From Clostridium sp. CMCC3677 (GTDB lineage Bacteria > Bacillota > Clostridia > Clostridiales > Clostridiaceae): 64,000 bases of DNA. Positions 9,951 through 17,985 of this stretch are shown piece after piece. The notes beneath the pieces are model-generated. The model did no database searches. It was not told where the DNA came from and was given only the letters and a program-made list of their open reading frames with translations. The DNA is taken from NCBI RefSeq assembly GCF_023845585.1, contig NZ_JAMQHS010000005.1, positions 124,001 to 188,000 of the forward strand, read 5' to 3'. A program made the position numbers and the translations under genes. The stretch's first letter is position 1, and every line of letters begins with the position of its first letter.

Positions 9951-10868
9951 TTGAGAAGACCTAAACCATTAAAAAAAGGAGATAAAATAGCTCTTGTAGG
10001 ATTATCTAGTCCAACAACTGAAGAAAGATTAGAATTATCTATTAAAGCAATGAGAGAATTAGGATTTGAAGTTGTAGTTGGTGAAAGTTGTAAAGCTCAT
10101 TATGGTTATTTATCTGGAAGTGATGATATGAGAGCTAATGATTTAAATACTATGTTTTCTGATAAATCAATATCTGGAATTTTTGCAATAAGGGGAGGGT
10201 ATGGATCAACAAGGATTTTAGATAAGCTAGATTATAATATGATAAAAAAGAATGCTAAAGTATTTTCAGGATATAGTGATGTTACAGCTATTCATAATGT
10301 AATAAATAAGAGGTGTAATTTTATTACATTTCATGCACCTATGCCAGCAACAGAAATGTATAAGGGACTAGATAAGTACACTGAGTATTATTTTAAAAAG
10401 AGTATATTTACATTAAAGCCTTTAGGAAAATTAAGAAATATAGAGAGCACAGAAATTAAAACTTTATTTGAAGGAGAAGCAGAAGGAAGATTAGTTGGAG
10501 GAAATCTTTCAGTAATTTGTTCAACACTAGGAACAGATTATGAAATAGATACTAAAGGAAAAATATTATTTTTAGAAGAGATTGATGAATATCCATACAA
10601 AATTGATAGAATGATTATGCAATTAAAACAATGCAATAAATTAAAGGATGCAAGTGGGATAATTTTAGGGAAATGGACTGATTGTTTACCACCAAAGGGT
10701 AGAGAAAGCTTGTCATTAATGCAAATATTTGAAGAGTTAATAGCATCAGAGGGGAAACCTGCATTATATGATGTTTATTGTGGACATTGTTTACCAACAC
10801 TTACCCTTCCTTTAGGTGCTAAAATAAAAATTAATGCAGATAATCAAGAGATAAATATATTAGAATAA
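9951..10868 (+). CDS. LD-carboxypeptidase (peptidase family S66)
   Basis: A 305-residue serine peptidase of the LdcA/MccF family, which removes the terminal D-Ala from murein tetrapeptides during peptidoglycan recycling. The nucleophile is expected in GYSDVT (Ser109). RGGYGSTRIL (81-90) precedes it and GGNLSVICSTLGTDYE is central. The Glu of LFLEEIDEYPYKIDRM and the His of YCGHCLPTLTLPLG would complete the Ser-Glu-His triad. There is no signal peptide, so it is cytoplasmic. The TTG start follows GAGGATGG. The MccF branch degrades microcin C-like compounds and cannot be excluded, but the length and motifs fit LdcA. Confidence 0.87.
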   Translation: MRRPKPLKKGDKIALVGLSSPTTEERLELSIKAMRELGFEVVVGESCKAHYGYLSGSDDMRANDLNTMFSDKSISGIFAIRGGYGSTRILDKLDYNMIKKNAKVFSGYSDVTAIHNVINKRCNFITFHAPMPATEMYKGLDKYTEYYFKKSIFTLKPLGKLRNIESTEIKTLFEGEAEGRLVGGNLSVICSTLGTDYEIDTKGKILFLEEIDEYPYKIDRMIMQLKQCNKLKDASGIILGKWTDCLPPKGRESLSLMQIFEELIASEGKPALYDVYCGHCLPTLTLPLGAKIKINADNQEINILE

Positions 10869-10883
10869 AGAAATTAAGCAATA

Positions 10884-10926
10884 AAGTTCAATTACAATGC
10901 CCTTTACCTATTGCATATTTAAAATA
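10884..10926. repeat. Intergenic element, single end (copy A)
   Basis: Read on the minus strand, this stretch contains TATGCAATAGGTAAAGGGC followed by ATTGTAATT. That matches the left end of the copy at 34009-34275, which has ATGCAATAGGCAAAATGGC then ATTGTAATT. Only one end is visible. It starts 16 bases after the LD-carboxypeptidase stop. Confidence 0.6.
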
Positions 10927-10949
10927 TAGACATAAATAATATGATTTAG

Positions 10950-10992
10950 ATAAAGTTATCAAATAAAGGTCTTTATTTGATAACTTTATTAG
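10950..10992. terminator. Strong palindromic terminator
   Basis: A perfect 19-bp stem: ATAAAGTTATCAAATAAAG (10950-10968) and its complement (10971-10989) around GT. The flanks are AT-rich on both sides, so it could act in either direction. It probably ends the LD-carboxypeptidase transcript. The 301-base gap between genes at 10869-11169 otherwise holds the two repeat copies listed at 10884 and 11016. Confidence 0.78.
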
Positions 10993-11015
10993 TTTATACT
11001 ATAAATTAGCGAACA

Positions 11016-11103
11016 TATGTTTTGAATGATAGTTTATATTTTAGTAGCGTGTGGACATATCCAATTTTCCTATTGAATATATCAATACATATTTAAAACA
11101 TAG
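11016..11103. repeat. Intergenic palindromic element, short form (copy A2)
   Basis: The left arm starts TATGTTTTGAATGATAG and runs through TTTTAGTAGCG to about 11054. The right arm (11061-11103) has CTATTGAATATATCAATACA then TATTTAAAACATAG. The arms are imperfect inverted repeats of each other and resemble the ends of the other copies. No ORF. It lies 66 bases upstream of the metallo-beta-lactamase gene. Confidence 0.6.
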
Positions 11104-11169
11104 TCTTAGTTAAAAGCAGTTTAACTAAGAGATGAAAAGAATTTTAATTATTAAGATGGAGGAAATAAT

Positions 11170-12111
11170 TTGAGTAATAATAATGACAAACTAAAAAAAG
11201 CTTTTAAAAAGAGTATGAAAAAAAATAAAGGTAATAAAAAGGCGCAATTCATAACAATAATACTTTTTGCTATTATAGGACTTATGAGCTTTGTTTTTGG
11301 AAATGATTTTAATTCTAATACCCCAGAAAATTTAGGAAATGTAAGTGGGAACTTAGAAGTTTCTTATTTGGATGTTGGACAAGGTGATGCTGCATATATA
11401 AGAGTTAATGATTTTGATATATTAATAGATGCAGGTCCAAGAAGTGAAGCAGATCATTTATTAAAGCAATTAGAAGAAAAAAATATAGATGATTTTGAAA
11501 TGGTAATTGCGACTCATCCACATGAAGATCATATAGGTGGAATGACAAAAATATTTCAAAAGTATAAAGTAGAAAATTTTTATATGCCTAAAGTTACTCA
11601 TACAACAAAAACATTTGAAAATATGTTAAATGCAGTTTCAAATGAAGGGATTAAGATTCAAACGATAAAAGAAGGTATGAAATTTGATTTAGGTTCTGGT
11701 GCTAAAATAGATGTATATTCTCCAATAAAAGAAAGTTATGAGGAGTTTAATAATTACTCACCTATAATGAAATTAACATTTGGTGATAAAAAGTTAATGT
11801 TTACTGGGGATGCAGAAACACTTGTAGAACAAGAAGTTTTGTCTAAATATTCAAAAGATCTTAAAGCAGATGTATTAAAGTTTGGTCATCATGGGTCAAG
11901 CACATCTTCAAGTAATGAATTTATACAAGCTGTATCACCACAATATGGGATAATAAGTTGTGGCACAGATAATAGTTATGGTCATCCTCATAAAGAAACC
12001 ATGAGTAAGATTTCTAAAAATGGAATAGAAACTTATAGAACAGACTTACAAGGTGAAATAACAGTAACATCTAATGGAAAGACTATATCAGTTAAAACAA
12101 AAAAGAGTTAA
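11170..12111 (+). CDS. ComEC-like metallo-beta-lactamase fold protein
   Basis: A 313-residue protein with one N-terminal membrane anchor (about residues 26-44) and an extracytoplasmic metallo-beta-lactamase domain. The motifs are DVGQGDAAYIR (about 69-79), THPHEDHIGG (the zinc-binding HxHxDH, about 115-124), FTGDAE (about 213-218) and FGHHGSSTSSS (about 237-247). This combination marks the C-terminal domain family of the competence channel protein ComEC, here as a stand-alone protein without the channel. A surface nuclease or phosphodiesterase is plausible, but its substrate is unknown. The TTG start follows GGAGG. No competence genes are nearby. Confidence 0.82.
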   Translation: MSNNNDKLKKAFKKSMKKNKGNKKAQFITIILFAIIGLMSFVFGNDFNSNTPENLGNVSGNLEVSYLDVGQGDAAYIRVNDFDILIDAGPRSEADHLLKQLEEKNIDDFEMVIATHPHEDHIGGMTKIFQKYKVENFYMPKVTHTTKTFENMLNAVSNEGIKIQTIKEGMKFDLGSGAKIDVYSPIKESYEEFNNYSPIMKLTFGDKKLMFTGDAETLVEQEVLSKYSKDLKADVLKFGHHGSSTSSSNEFIQAVSPQYGIISCGTDNSYGHPHKETMSKISKNGIETYRTDLQGEITVTSNGKTISVKTKKS

Positions 12112-12160
12112 ATATAACCATTTTAAGAGAAAAAACAATAAATAATTATAAGTAAAAAAT

Positions 12161-12214
12161 AACAGAAATTATCTTAACCCTAGTAAGTGGTTCTGGTAGG
12201 TTCTGTTTTTTTTA
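12161..12214 (+). terminator. Probable terminator after the metallo-beta-lactamase gene
   Basis: AACAGAA (12161-12167) pairs with TTCTGTT (12201-12207), with an inner AACC/GGTT, followed by a run of eight T. The rest of the 340-base gap to the next gene (12215-12451) is AT-rich. It has a TATAAT at 12373 but no matching -35 at normal spacing, and I see nothing else in it. Confidence 0.7.
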
Positions 12215-12451
12215 TTAGTTGCTTTTTAAAATAGAAGTTTTATAAAAATAATACGAATATATAAGTAGATAATTGTTAAATTTGTAATTTACTTAATTGT
12301 GGTTTATATATATTCTATTAACAAAAATAGATATTTTTTGACAAATTTATATAAAAATATTCCATAACATGATATAATATGTTTAAAATTATTATTTTGT
12401 TATAAAAGTGTTTATAATTTAAGTTTAATATTCTAGAAAGAAGTGATATAG

Positions 12452-14146
12452 GTGAAGCATAAGTATAATTCGAAAATTATAAATTTTGAACAAGCTTCCA
12501 CAATATACAAGTTAATAGATAACAGTACTGATGATTATGTATTTATTTGGGATGTTAATAGCAATGTATTTAAAATATCATCATCTATTTTATGTGATTT
12601 TGATTTAGATGGTACAACAACTAGTGACATAGAAGAATATTGGTCTAAAATTATATATAATGATGATAAAGATATATTTTTGCATGGAATAAATAAAATA
12701 AAATCAGGACTTTCAAATATTAATATTTTTCAATGCCGTCTTGTAAATAAAAAAGGTGAAGTGATATGGATTTCTTTTCGTGGAAGTTTATTAAAAGATG
12801 AAAATGAAAACGCTATAATTGTATTTGGACATATAACTGATATGAATAAAGATACAAAAATAGATTTTATAACAGGAGTGCTAAATAGAAGTAAATTTCA
12901 AGAAGATATGATGAATTTTCTTGATAATAAATCTGAAATTGTTTCTGCAGTTATAGTTATGGGAATTGATAATTTTAAAAACATAAATGAGAAACATGGT
13001 TATTTATTTGGTGACATGGTTATTAGAGATGTGGCTCAAAAAATCACTTTAATGCTACCTAAGAATATGAATATATATAGAATTGATGGAGATAAATTTG
13101 CAATTTTTTATAAGGACGCAAATTATAAAAAAGTAGAAGTATTATTTAATAACATTAAGGACTATATGAATGTACAACATGAAATTGATGATAAAAAATA
13201 TTTTTGCACTTTATCATGTGGAGTAGCATTATATCCTAATGATGCACTTTCATGTATGGAACTATTTCAAAGGGCTAATAGTGCCATGGAATTTGCCAAA
13301 ATAAGTGGAAAAAATAGATTAGAATTTTTTTCAGAAGAATTATATAATAAGAAAATACGTTTCCTAACACTTCAAGAGCAATTAAGAGAAAGTATAAGAA
13401 ATAATTTTGATGGATTTGAATTGTATTATCAACCACAAGTTAAGGCGTCTAATCATGAATTAAAGGGTGCAGAAGCACTACTTAGATGGAATTCACCTGA
13501 ACTAGGAGAAATATCTCCTTTAGAATTTATTCCGTTTTTAGAAGAGAGTGGTTTAATTGTAAAGGTTGGTAAATGGGTTATTAGGGAAGCATTAAAAATG
13601 TGTATGAATTGGCAAAGTATAATCGAAGATTTTAAAATGAGCATAAATGTTTCATATATTCAATTAAAGGAAGATAATTTTAATGTGTATTTAGATGAAT
13701 GTATAAAAGAATTCGGAATAAATAAAAATTCTGTTATACTAGAATTAACAGAAAGTTGTTGGGCACCAGATTTTAAATTTTTAATTAAAAAATTTGCTGA
13801 TTTTGAGGAATATGGCATAAATATGGCTATAGATGATTTTGGAACAGGATATTCTTCATTAAATTATCTTAGAAATTTACCAGTAAATATTGTAAAGATA
13901 GATCGTTCTTTTGTAAGACATCTTACGGAAAAAAGTTATAATTTTACATTTATAGAGTATGTAATAAAACTTATGCATAGCATTAATATTAAAGTATGTA
14001 TTGAAGGTATTGAAACTGTAGAAGAATTTGAAATTATAAATAAAGTAAACCCAGATTATATTCAAGGATATCTATTTGGAAAACCTGAGAGCACAGACAT
14101 GTTTTATCGAAAGTTTATAGATGCTAAAGAACAATTATTAGTATAA
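12452..14146 (+). CDS. PAS-GGDEF-EAL protein, probable c-di-GMP phosphodiesterase
   Basis: A 564-residue cytosolic protein with three domains: PAS (about residues 20-130), GGDEF (about 135-300) and EAL (about 310-560). The GGDEF active-site motif reads DGDKF (about 211-215), so cyclase activity is doubtful. The EAL domain keeps the catalytic signatures EALLRW (about 340), INVSYIQL, LELTES, DDFGTGYSS, VKIDRSFV, EGIET and QGYLFGKP. The expected activity is hydrolysis of c-di-GMP to pGpG, with the PAS domain sensing an unknown signal. GTG start with an AGAAGTGA upstream. Monocistronic, convergent with the MFS gene. Confidence 0.88.
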   Translation: MKHKYNSKIINFEQASTIYKLIDNSTDDYVFIWDVNSNVFKISSSILCDFDLDGTTTSDIEEYWSKIIYNDDKDIFLHGINKIKSGLSNINIFQCRLVNKKGEVIWISFRGSLLKDENENAIIVFGHITDMNKDTKIDFITGVLNRSKFQEDMMNFLDNKSEIVSAVIVMGIDNFKNINEKHGYLFGDMVIRDVAQKITLMLPKNMNIYRIDGDKFAIFYKDANYKKVEVLFNNIKDYMNVQHEIDDKKYFCTLSCGVALYPNDALSCMELFQRANSAMEFAKISGKNRLEFFSEELYNKKIRFLTLQEQLRESIRNNFDGFELYYQPQVKASNHELKGAEALLRWNSPELGEISPLEFIPFLEESGLIVKVGKWVIREALKMCMNWQSIIEDFKMSINVSYIQLKEDNFNVYLDECIKEFGINKNSVILELTESCWAPDFKFLIKKFADFEEYGINMAIDDFGTGYSSLNYLRNLPVNIVKIDRSFVRHLTEKSYNFTFIEYVIKLMHSINIKVCIEGIETVEEFEIINKVNPDYIQGYLFGKPESTDMFYRKFIDAKEQLLV

Positions 14147-14209
14147 GTTTAAAAATTCAATTAGTGCATATATATACATATATTTAAAACAGAGATATTT
14201 TTAAAAATT

Positions 14210-14246
14210 AAGAAGTAGTAAGAATACAGTATTACTACTTCTTATT
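14210..14246. terminator. Bidirectional terminator between convergent genes
   Basis: AAGAAGTAGTAA (14210-14221) and TTACTACTTCTT (14232-14243) form a perfect 12-bp stem. It overlaps the last codons of the minus-strand MFS gene and lies 64 bases after the EAL gene, so it can serve both. Confidence 0.82.
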
Positions 14247-15482
14247 ATATGAAGATATATTAATATAATTAAGAAGATACATTAACATTCCACCTATTCC
14301 AACGATTAAGCTAACAATTAACCAAGCCTGTCTTATTCCAACTACAGAAATCATTCTACCCATGATTATAGGTCCAATACCATTACCAGTTCCATATAGT
14401 AAAGGCAAAATTGAATTTATTCTTCCTCTATGTGATGAAGGACTAAGATTTGCTATAAAAGTTTGAGAATTTGTAGCAATTGATATTTCGCCTATAGTCA
14501 TTATAGCAACAATAATAAAAAATGAAAAAAGATTAGAGGCAAAGCTACAAAGGCCAAAGGCCAATGAATACAGAAGTCCTCCAACTGAAATGATAGAAAG
14601 TATTCTATATTTCTTTGTTAGAACTGTTATTATTGGAGTAAATAGAATTACTATTAATCCATTGAAACTACTCAAAACCCCAAAGTATCTAGCACCATTA
14701 GTGCTAAATATATCATTTAATTGTATTGGTACTGCAAATCCCCACTGAGAATAAGCAAAATGAAATGTTAACATTAGTAAGGAATAATAAATTAGAATAG
14801 GACGTTTAAGAAATATTTTAAATACTGAACAATTTTCAGCTTTCTCGAAAGAACTCTTATTTTCGTTAATGGAACCTTCTAATAAATTAGGTTTAATATC
14901 TTTTATAAAATATCCTATTAATAAAAGATAAATCAATGTTGTAACACCATCACCTATAAATATTAGACTTAAATAATTATTAAATAATAAGCCACCTAAT
15001 AGTGGTCCTATTGCAAATCCTAAATTTAATCCTATATATATAAGTGAAAAAGAATTTTTTCTATTTTCAGAAGTTGTGATATCTGAAACTAGTGCATCAT
15101 AAGCAGGCAAAGATACCGATGAAAAACAAGATGCTAATAGTATAAAGTTAGTTAATGTATTAGATAAAGGTAAAAAACCACAAATTATAAATGTACAAGC
15201 TGACAATCCTTGAAAAACAAGTATTACTTTTTTTCTTCCTATAGAGTCAACTAGTTTACCTCCTACTAATACACAGGGGGCTTGAAGAATAGCTAAAAAG
15301 GTTACAAATTCACCAGCTTGGCTTATAGATAGACCTATTTTTTGAATAAGTATTAGTGATAACAATGGATAAATAAAAGATCCTATACAATTTATTATTT
15401 TACCTAGAAAAAGTATATAAATTTCTTTAGGGAGTCCTGAATATGGGGAAAATATAAGTATTAATTTATTTTTTAATTTCAT
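14235..15482 (-). CDS. MFS transporter, DHA-type efflux family
   Basis: A 415-residue membrane protein with about 12 hydrophobic helices. The MFS motif A between helices 2 and 3 reads GGKLVDSIGRKKVILVF (about residues 73-89). The motif-C-like region around GFAIGPLLGGLLF (about 155-167) fits drug/H+ antiporters. Substrate unknown. The ATG is preceded by AAGGAG on the minus strand. It is a lone gene, convergent with the EAL gene and divergent from the small ORF at 15695. Confidence 0.82.
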   Translation of the reverse strand: MKLKNKLILIFSPYSGLPKEIYILFLGKIINCIGSFIYPLLSLILIQKIGLSISQAGEFVTFLAILQAPCVLVGGKLVDSIGRKKVILVFQGLSACTFIICGFLPLSNTLTNFILLASCFSSVSLPAYDALVSDITTSENRKNSFSLIYIGLNLGFAIGPLLGGLLFNNYLSLIFIGDGVTTLIYLLLIGYFIKDIKPNLLEGSINENKSSFEKAENCSVFKIFLKRPILIYYSLLMLTFHFAYSQWGFAVPIQLNDIFSTNGARYFGVLSSFNGLIVILFTPIITVLTKKYRILSIISVGGLLYSLAFGLCSFASNLFSFFIIVAIMTIGEISIATNSQTFIANLSPSSHRGRINSILPLLYGTGNGIGPIIMGRMISVVGIRQAWLIVSLIVGIGGMLMYLLNYINISSYNKK

Positions 15483-15694
15483 CTTAAATCTCCTTTTATT
15501 AATATTTAAAACAGAGCTAAATATAAAAATAATTATTAAATTATACCCTTAAATACTAAAAAATTCAATTTATTTCAAATAAATGAATTTGAAATTTGTG
15601 AATTGATAAAAAATATAAATATTATTTATAATATTTATATTTTTACACAAACTTATAAGTGTATAAATTTATTTTTGAAAGGAGAAAATGTATC

Positions 15695-15841
15695 ATGGAA
15701 AAATTTGGAGAAGAAATAAAAGATACTGCTAGAAAAATGAAGACAGAAATAAAAGAAACTGCAAGGGAAATAAAAGGTAAGATGACAGAACAAGGTGAAA
15801 TTATAAAGGAACATGCTAATAATTTAAAACATAAGCTATAA
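15695..15841 (+). CDS. Small amphipathic helical protein, 48 residues
   Basis: After AAAGGAG (15678-15684) the ATG at 15695 opens a 48-residue, charged protein: MEKFGEEIKDTARKMKTEIK and on. A longer reading from 15659 would pass through the Shine-Dalgarno sequence. KEIK/TARxxK-type units recur roughly every 11 residues (DTARKMKTEIK, ETAREIKGKMT), which suggests one amphipathic helix like CsbD, YtxH or LEA-type stress proteins. No close family recognised. A strong terminator follows directly, which supports a real short transcript. Confidence 0.6.
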   Translation: MEKFGEEIKDTARKMKTEIKETAREIKGKMTEQGEIIKEHANNLKHKL

Positions 15842-15860
15842 TGTTTTGTATTAAATAAAG

Positions 15861-15919
15861 ATTATAAGAACCAAGAAGTGAATTATTTGAATTTATCTCT
15901 TGGTTCTTATAATTTTTAT
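15861..15919 (+). terminator. Intrinsic terminator after the small helical protein
   Basis: ATTATAAGAACCAAGA (from 15861) pairs with CTTGGTTCTTATAAT (15899-15913), followed by TTTTTATA. The gap to zapA beyond it holds only a candidate promoter. Confidence 0.85.
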
Positions 15920-16079
15920 ATAGCATAAATATTACTAATATTAAAAATTGAGAATTTAGTATCAATTATTCGACTACAAAAATTATTAAATTTTAATGTT
16001 AGATATAAAGAGACTTTTAATATTAAAAAAAGTAAGAAAAAAGTAAATATTTTTATATCATAAGTATGTATCAATATAA

Positions 16080-16108
16080 TTGTGTTATGAGTGAATATAG
16101 AATATAAT
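16080..16108 (+). promoter_or_regulatory. Candidate promoter of zapA
   Basis: TTGTGT at 16080-16085 and a perfect TATAAT at 16103-16108 are 17 bases apart, placing a start about 30 bases before zapA. The -35 match is only partial. Confidence 0.5.
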
Positions 16109-16144
16109 TAAACAATGAGAAAGAAATTTTAAGAGGTGTAATTT

Positions 16145-17761
16145 ATGATTAAGGTAACAGTTAATATAAATGGTATGGATTACAACTTAAAAGGTGATAA
16201 AAATGAACAATACTTAGTTGATTTAGCTGATTTTGTTGATAGTAAAGTAAAAGAGATAATGAGTAAAAATTCTAGATTAAGCACGAGTGCTGCAACAGTA
16301 CTTGCGGCAGTAAATATAGCAGATGAACTTTACGAATGTGATTCTAATTTAAGAAATGCCATTAATAAGAAGAAAAATATAGAAACTGAAAAAAGTGAAT
16401 TGATTCAAAAAGTAGACAAGTTAAATGAAGATTTAAAAACAACATTAGTAGAGAAAACAAAACTTCAAGAACAATTAGTAAATGGTGAGCAATCTTTAAA
16501 AGAAAAATATTTAGAAATAGAAGAGACACTTACTAATTTAAAAGAAGAGGCAACTAATCTAGAAAAAGAAAAGGGCCTATTATTAGAGAAGAATAATAAG
16601 TTGGAAAATAATTTAAAAGAAATTAGTAATTTAAATGAAGTATTAAACAAAGAAGTTGTAGAAATAAAAGAGAAAAATAAGTTCCTTTATAAAAAAGTAG
16701 ATGAATCTAAAGGAAAAGAAGTAGAGTTAAGAAATAAATTACAAGTTTCAAGTGGAAATGTTAAAGAATTAGAAAATAAAGTTTCTTTTCTAGAAAACAA
16801 ATGTACTAACTTAGGTAAAAAGTTTGATGATTTAAATACTTTAAATACAGAAAATTCATTAGAACTTGAAAGAATGATTAAAGTTAGAGCTAGTTTAGAA
16901 GAAGAAAATTCTATCTTGATTGAAAAAAGTAAGTCTTTAGAAGACAATTGCTTAACTTTACAAAGTAAGATAGAAGAATTAACATTATTAATATCAAATG
17001 AAAAGAGCAATAAACGAGTTCTTCAAGAAGAATATACTAAATGTAAAGAAGAGCTTGAAAATATCAGTGATCTTTATTATGAAACTGATAAAGAAGTTAC
17101 AATTTTCAAACAAAAAATTGAAGAAGTCAATAGAGAAAATGAAAAATTAAATTCTAAAATAAACGTGGAAATAAAAAATAAAAAAATATTAGAAGATAAT
17201 ATTCAAAAATTAAATAATAATATTAATTCAATAAATAATGAAAAAAATAAAATAAAACAAGAGAATTTAAAAGTAAATGAGGAACTTACAAGCTTAAGAG
17301 ATAAGTATTCTAAGTTAATTGTCAATGAAGATAATAGTAAAAAGACAATAAATATAAAACATAAAGAAATAGAAGAATTAAGAGATGATTTAAGCAATAA
17401 AGATAAATCATTAATAGATATAAAAAATATCTTAGAGTGCAAAGAAAAGTCATTAGAAAAATTAAAAGATAACTTAGATGAAAAAGAGAAAAACTTAGAG
17501 GTATTAAAAAATACTTTAAGTAAAAAGGATGCTTCTGTAGTAGAATTAGAAAATAAAGTTGAAGAATTAAATAAGCATAAGAGTAAACTTATGGAAAGAA
17601 GCAAAACTGTAAATAATAATCTTAGAACATCTAAGTATAAAGTTATGGAATTAAAGGATAAACTATTAAATGTAGAAATAGAATTAGCAGCATTAAAAAG
17701 CCAACAATTTTTAAATGGTAAAACAAAAAAAGTTATAGGACCACTTTCACATAAAAAGTAG
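16145..17761 (+). CDS. zapA: ZapA-domain cell division protein with long coiled coil
   Basis: Residues 1 to about 85 are a ZapA domain (IKVTVNINGMDYNLKG at the start, TVLAAVNIADELYE near 60), which binds FtsZ and bundles its filaments at the septum. From about residue 75 to 520 the chain is almost continuously coiled-coil: Leu/Ile heptads, Glu/Lys-rich, almost no Pro or Gly. It ends in a short basic tail. Typical ZapA is about 85-130 residues, so this 538-residue form is unusual and could span many nanometres. GAGGTG precedes the ATG. Lone gene with its own terminator; the next gene is the U32 protein. Confidence 0.82.
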   Translation: MIKVTVNINGMDYNLKGDKNEQYLVDLADFVDSKVKEIMSKNSRLSTSAATVLAAVNIADELYECDSNLRNAINKKKNIETEKSELIQKVDKLNEDLKTTLVEKTKLQEQLVNGEQSLKEKYLEIEETLTNLKEEATNLEKEKGLLLEKNNKLENNLKEISNLNEVLNKEVVEIKEKNKFLYKKVDESKGKEVELRNKLQVSSGNVKELENKVSFLENKCTNLGKKFDDLNTLNTENSLELERMIKVRASLEEENSILIEKSKSLEDNCLTLQSKIEELTLLISNEKSNKRVLQEEYTKCKEELENISDLYYETDKEVTIFKQKIEEVNRENEKLNSKINVEIKNKKILEDNIQKLNNNINSINNEKNKIKQENLKVNEELTSLRDKYSKLIVNEDNSKKTINIKHKEIEELRDDLSNKDKSLIDIKNILECKEKSLEKLKDNLDEKEKNLEVLKNTLSKKDASVVELENKVEELNKHKSKLMERSKTVNNNLRTSKYKVMELKDKLLNVEIELAALKSQQFLNGKTKKVIGPLSHKK

Positions 17762-17792
17762 GATAATATTAATAGAATTATAATAATTTTTT

Positions 17793-17826
17793 AAAAACTG
17801 CTATTTTTAATAGCAGTTTTTAAAGG
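17793..17826 (+). terminator. Intrinsic terminator after zapA
   Basis: AAAAACTGCTATT and AATAGCAGTTTTT form a 13-bp stem around TTT, with a T-rich 3' end. Confidence 0.9.
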
Positions 17827-17860
17827 TTTTTAAAGATTTTTAAGAATAATAAAAGTATGA

Positions 17861-17957
17861 TGTTTTGTTTTTAAGATAGTATTCATATTGTCGTATAAGC
17901 GAATTTCAATGTCACTACGCCTTTATACTAAAATATTAATGTTAATTTAAAACAAAG
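17861..17957. repeat. Intergenic palindromic element, hairpin form (copy B)
   Basis: The left arm (17861-17901) ends CGTATAAGCG. The right arm (17918-17957) starts CGCCTTTATACTAAAA and ends TTTAAAACAAAG. The arms are imperfect inverted repeats of about 40 bases around a 16-base centre. The centre sequence AATTTCAATG-CACT recurs at the right end of copies C and D. No ORF. It sits 28 bases upstream of the U32 gene. Confidence 0.72.
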
Positions 17958-17985
17958 ATAAGTATAAATACTTAGGAGGAAATTA

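Noticed and set aside
12338..12378. TTGACA (12338) and TATAAT (12373) as a promoter for the EAL gene
   Set aside because: The spacing is 29 bases, far beyond 16-18; each box may be chance in AT-rich sequence.
17203..17604. Long minus-strand ORFs opposite zapA
   Set aside because: Lys/Glu-rich coiled coils give Ser/Phe-rich open frames on the other strand; there are no starts with ribosome binding sites.
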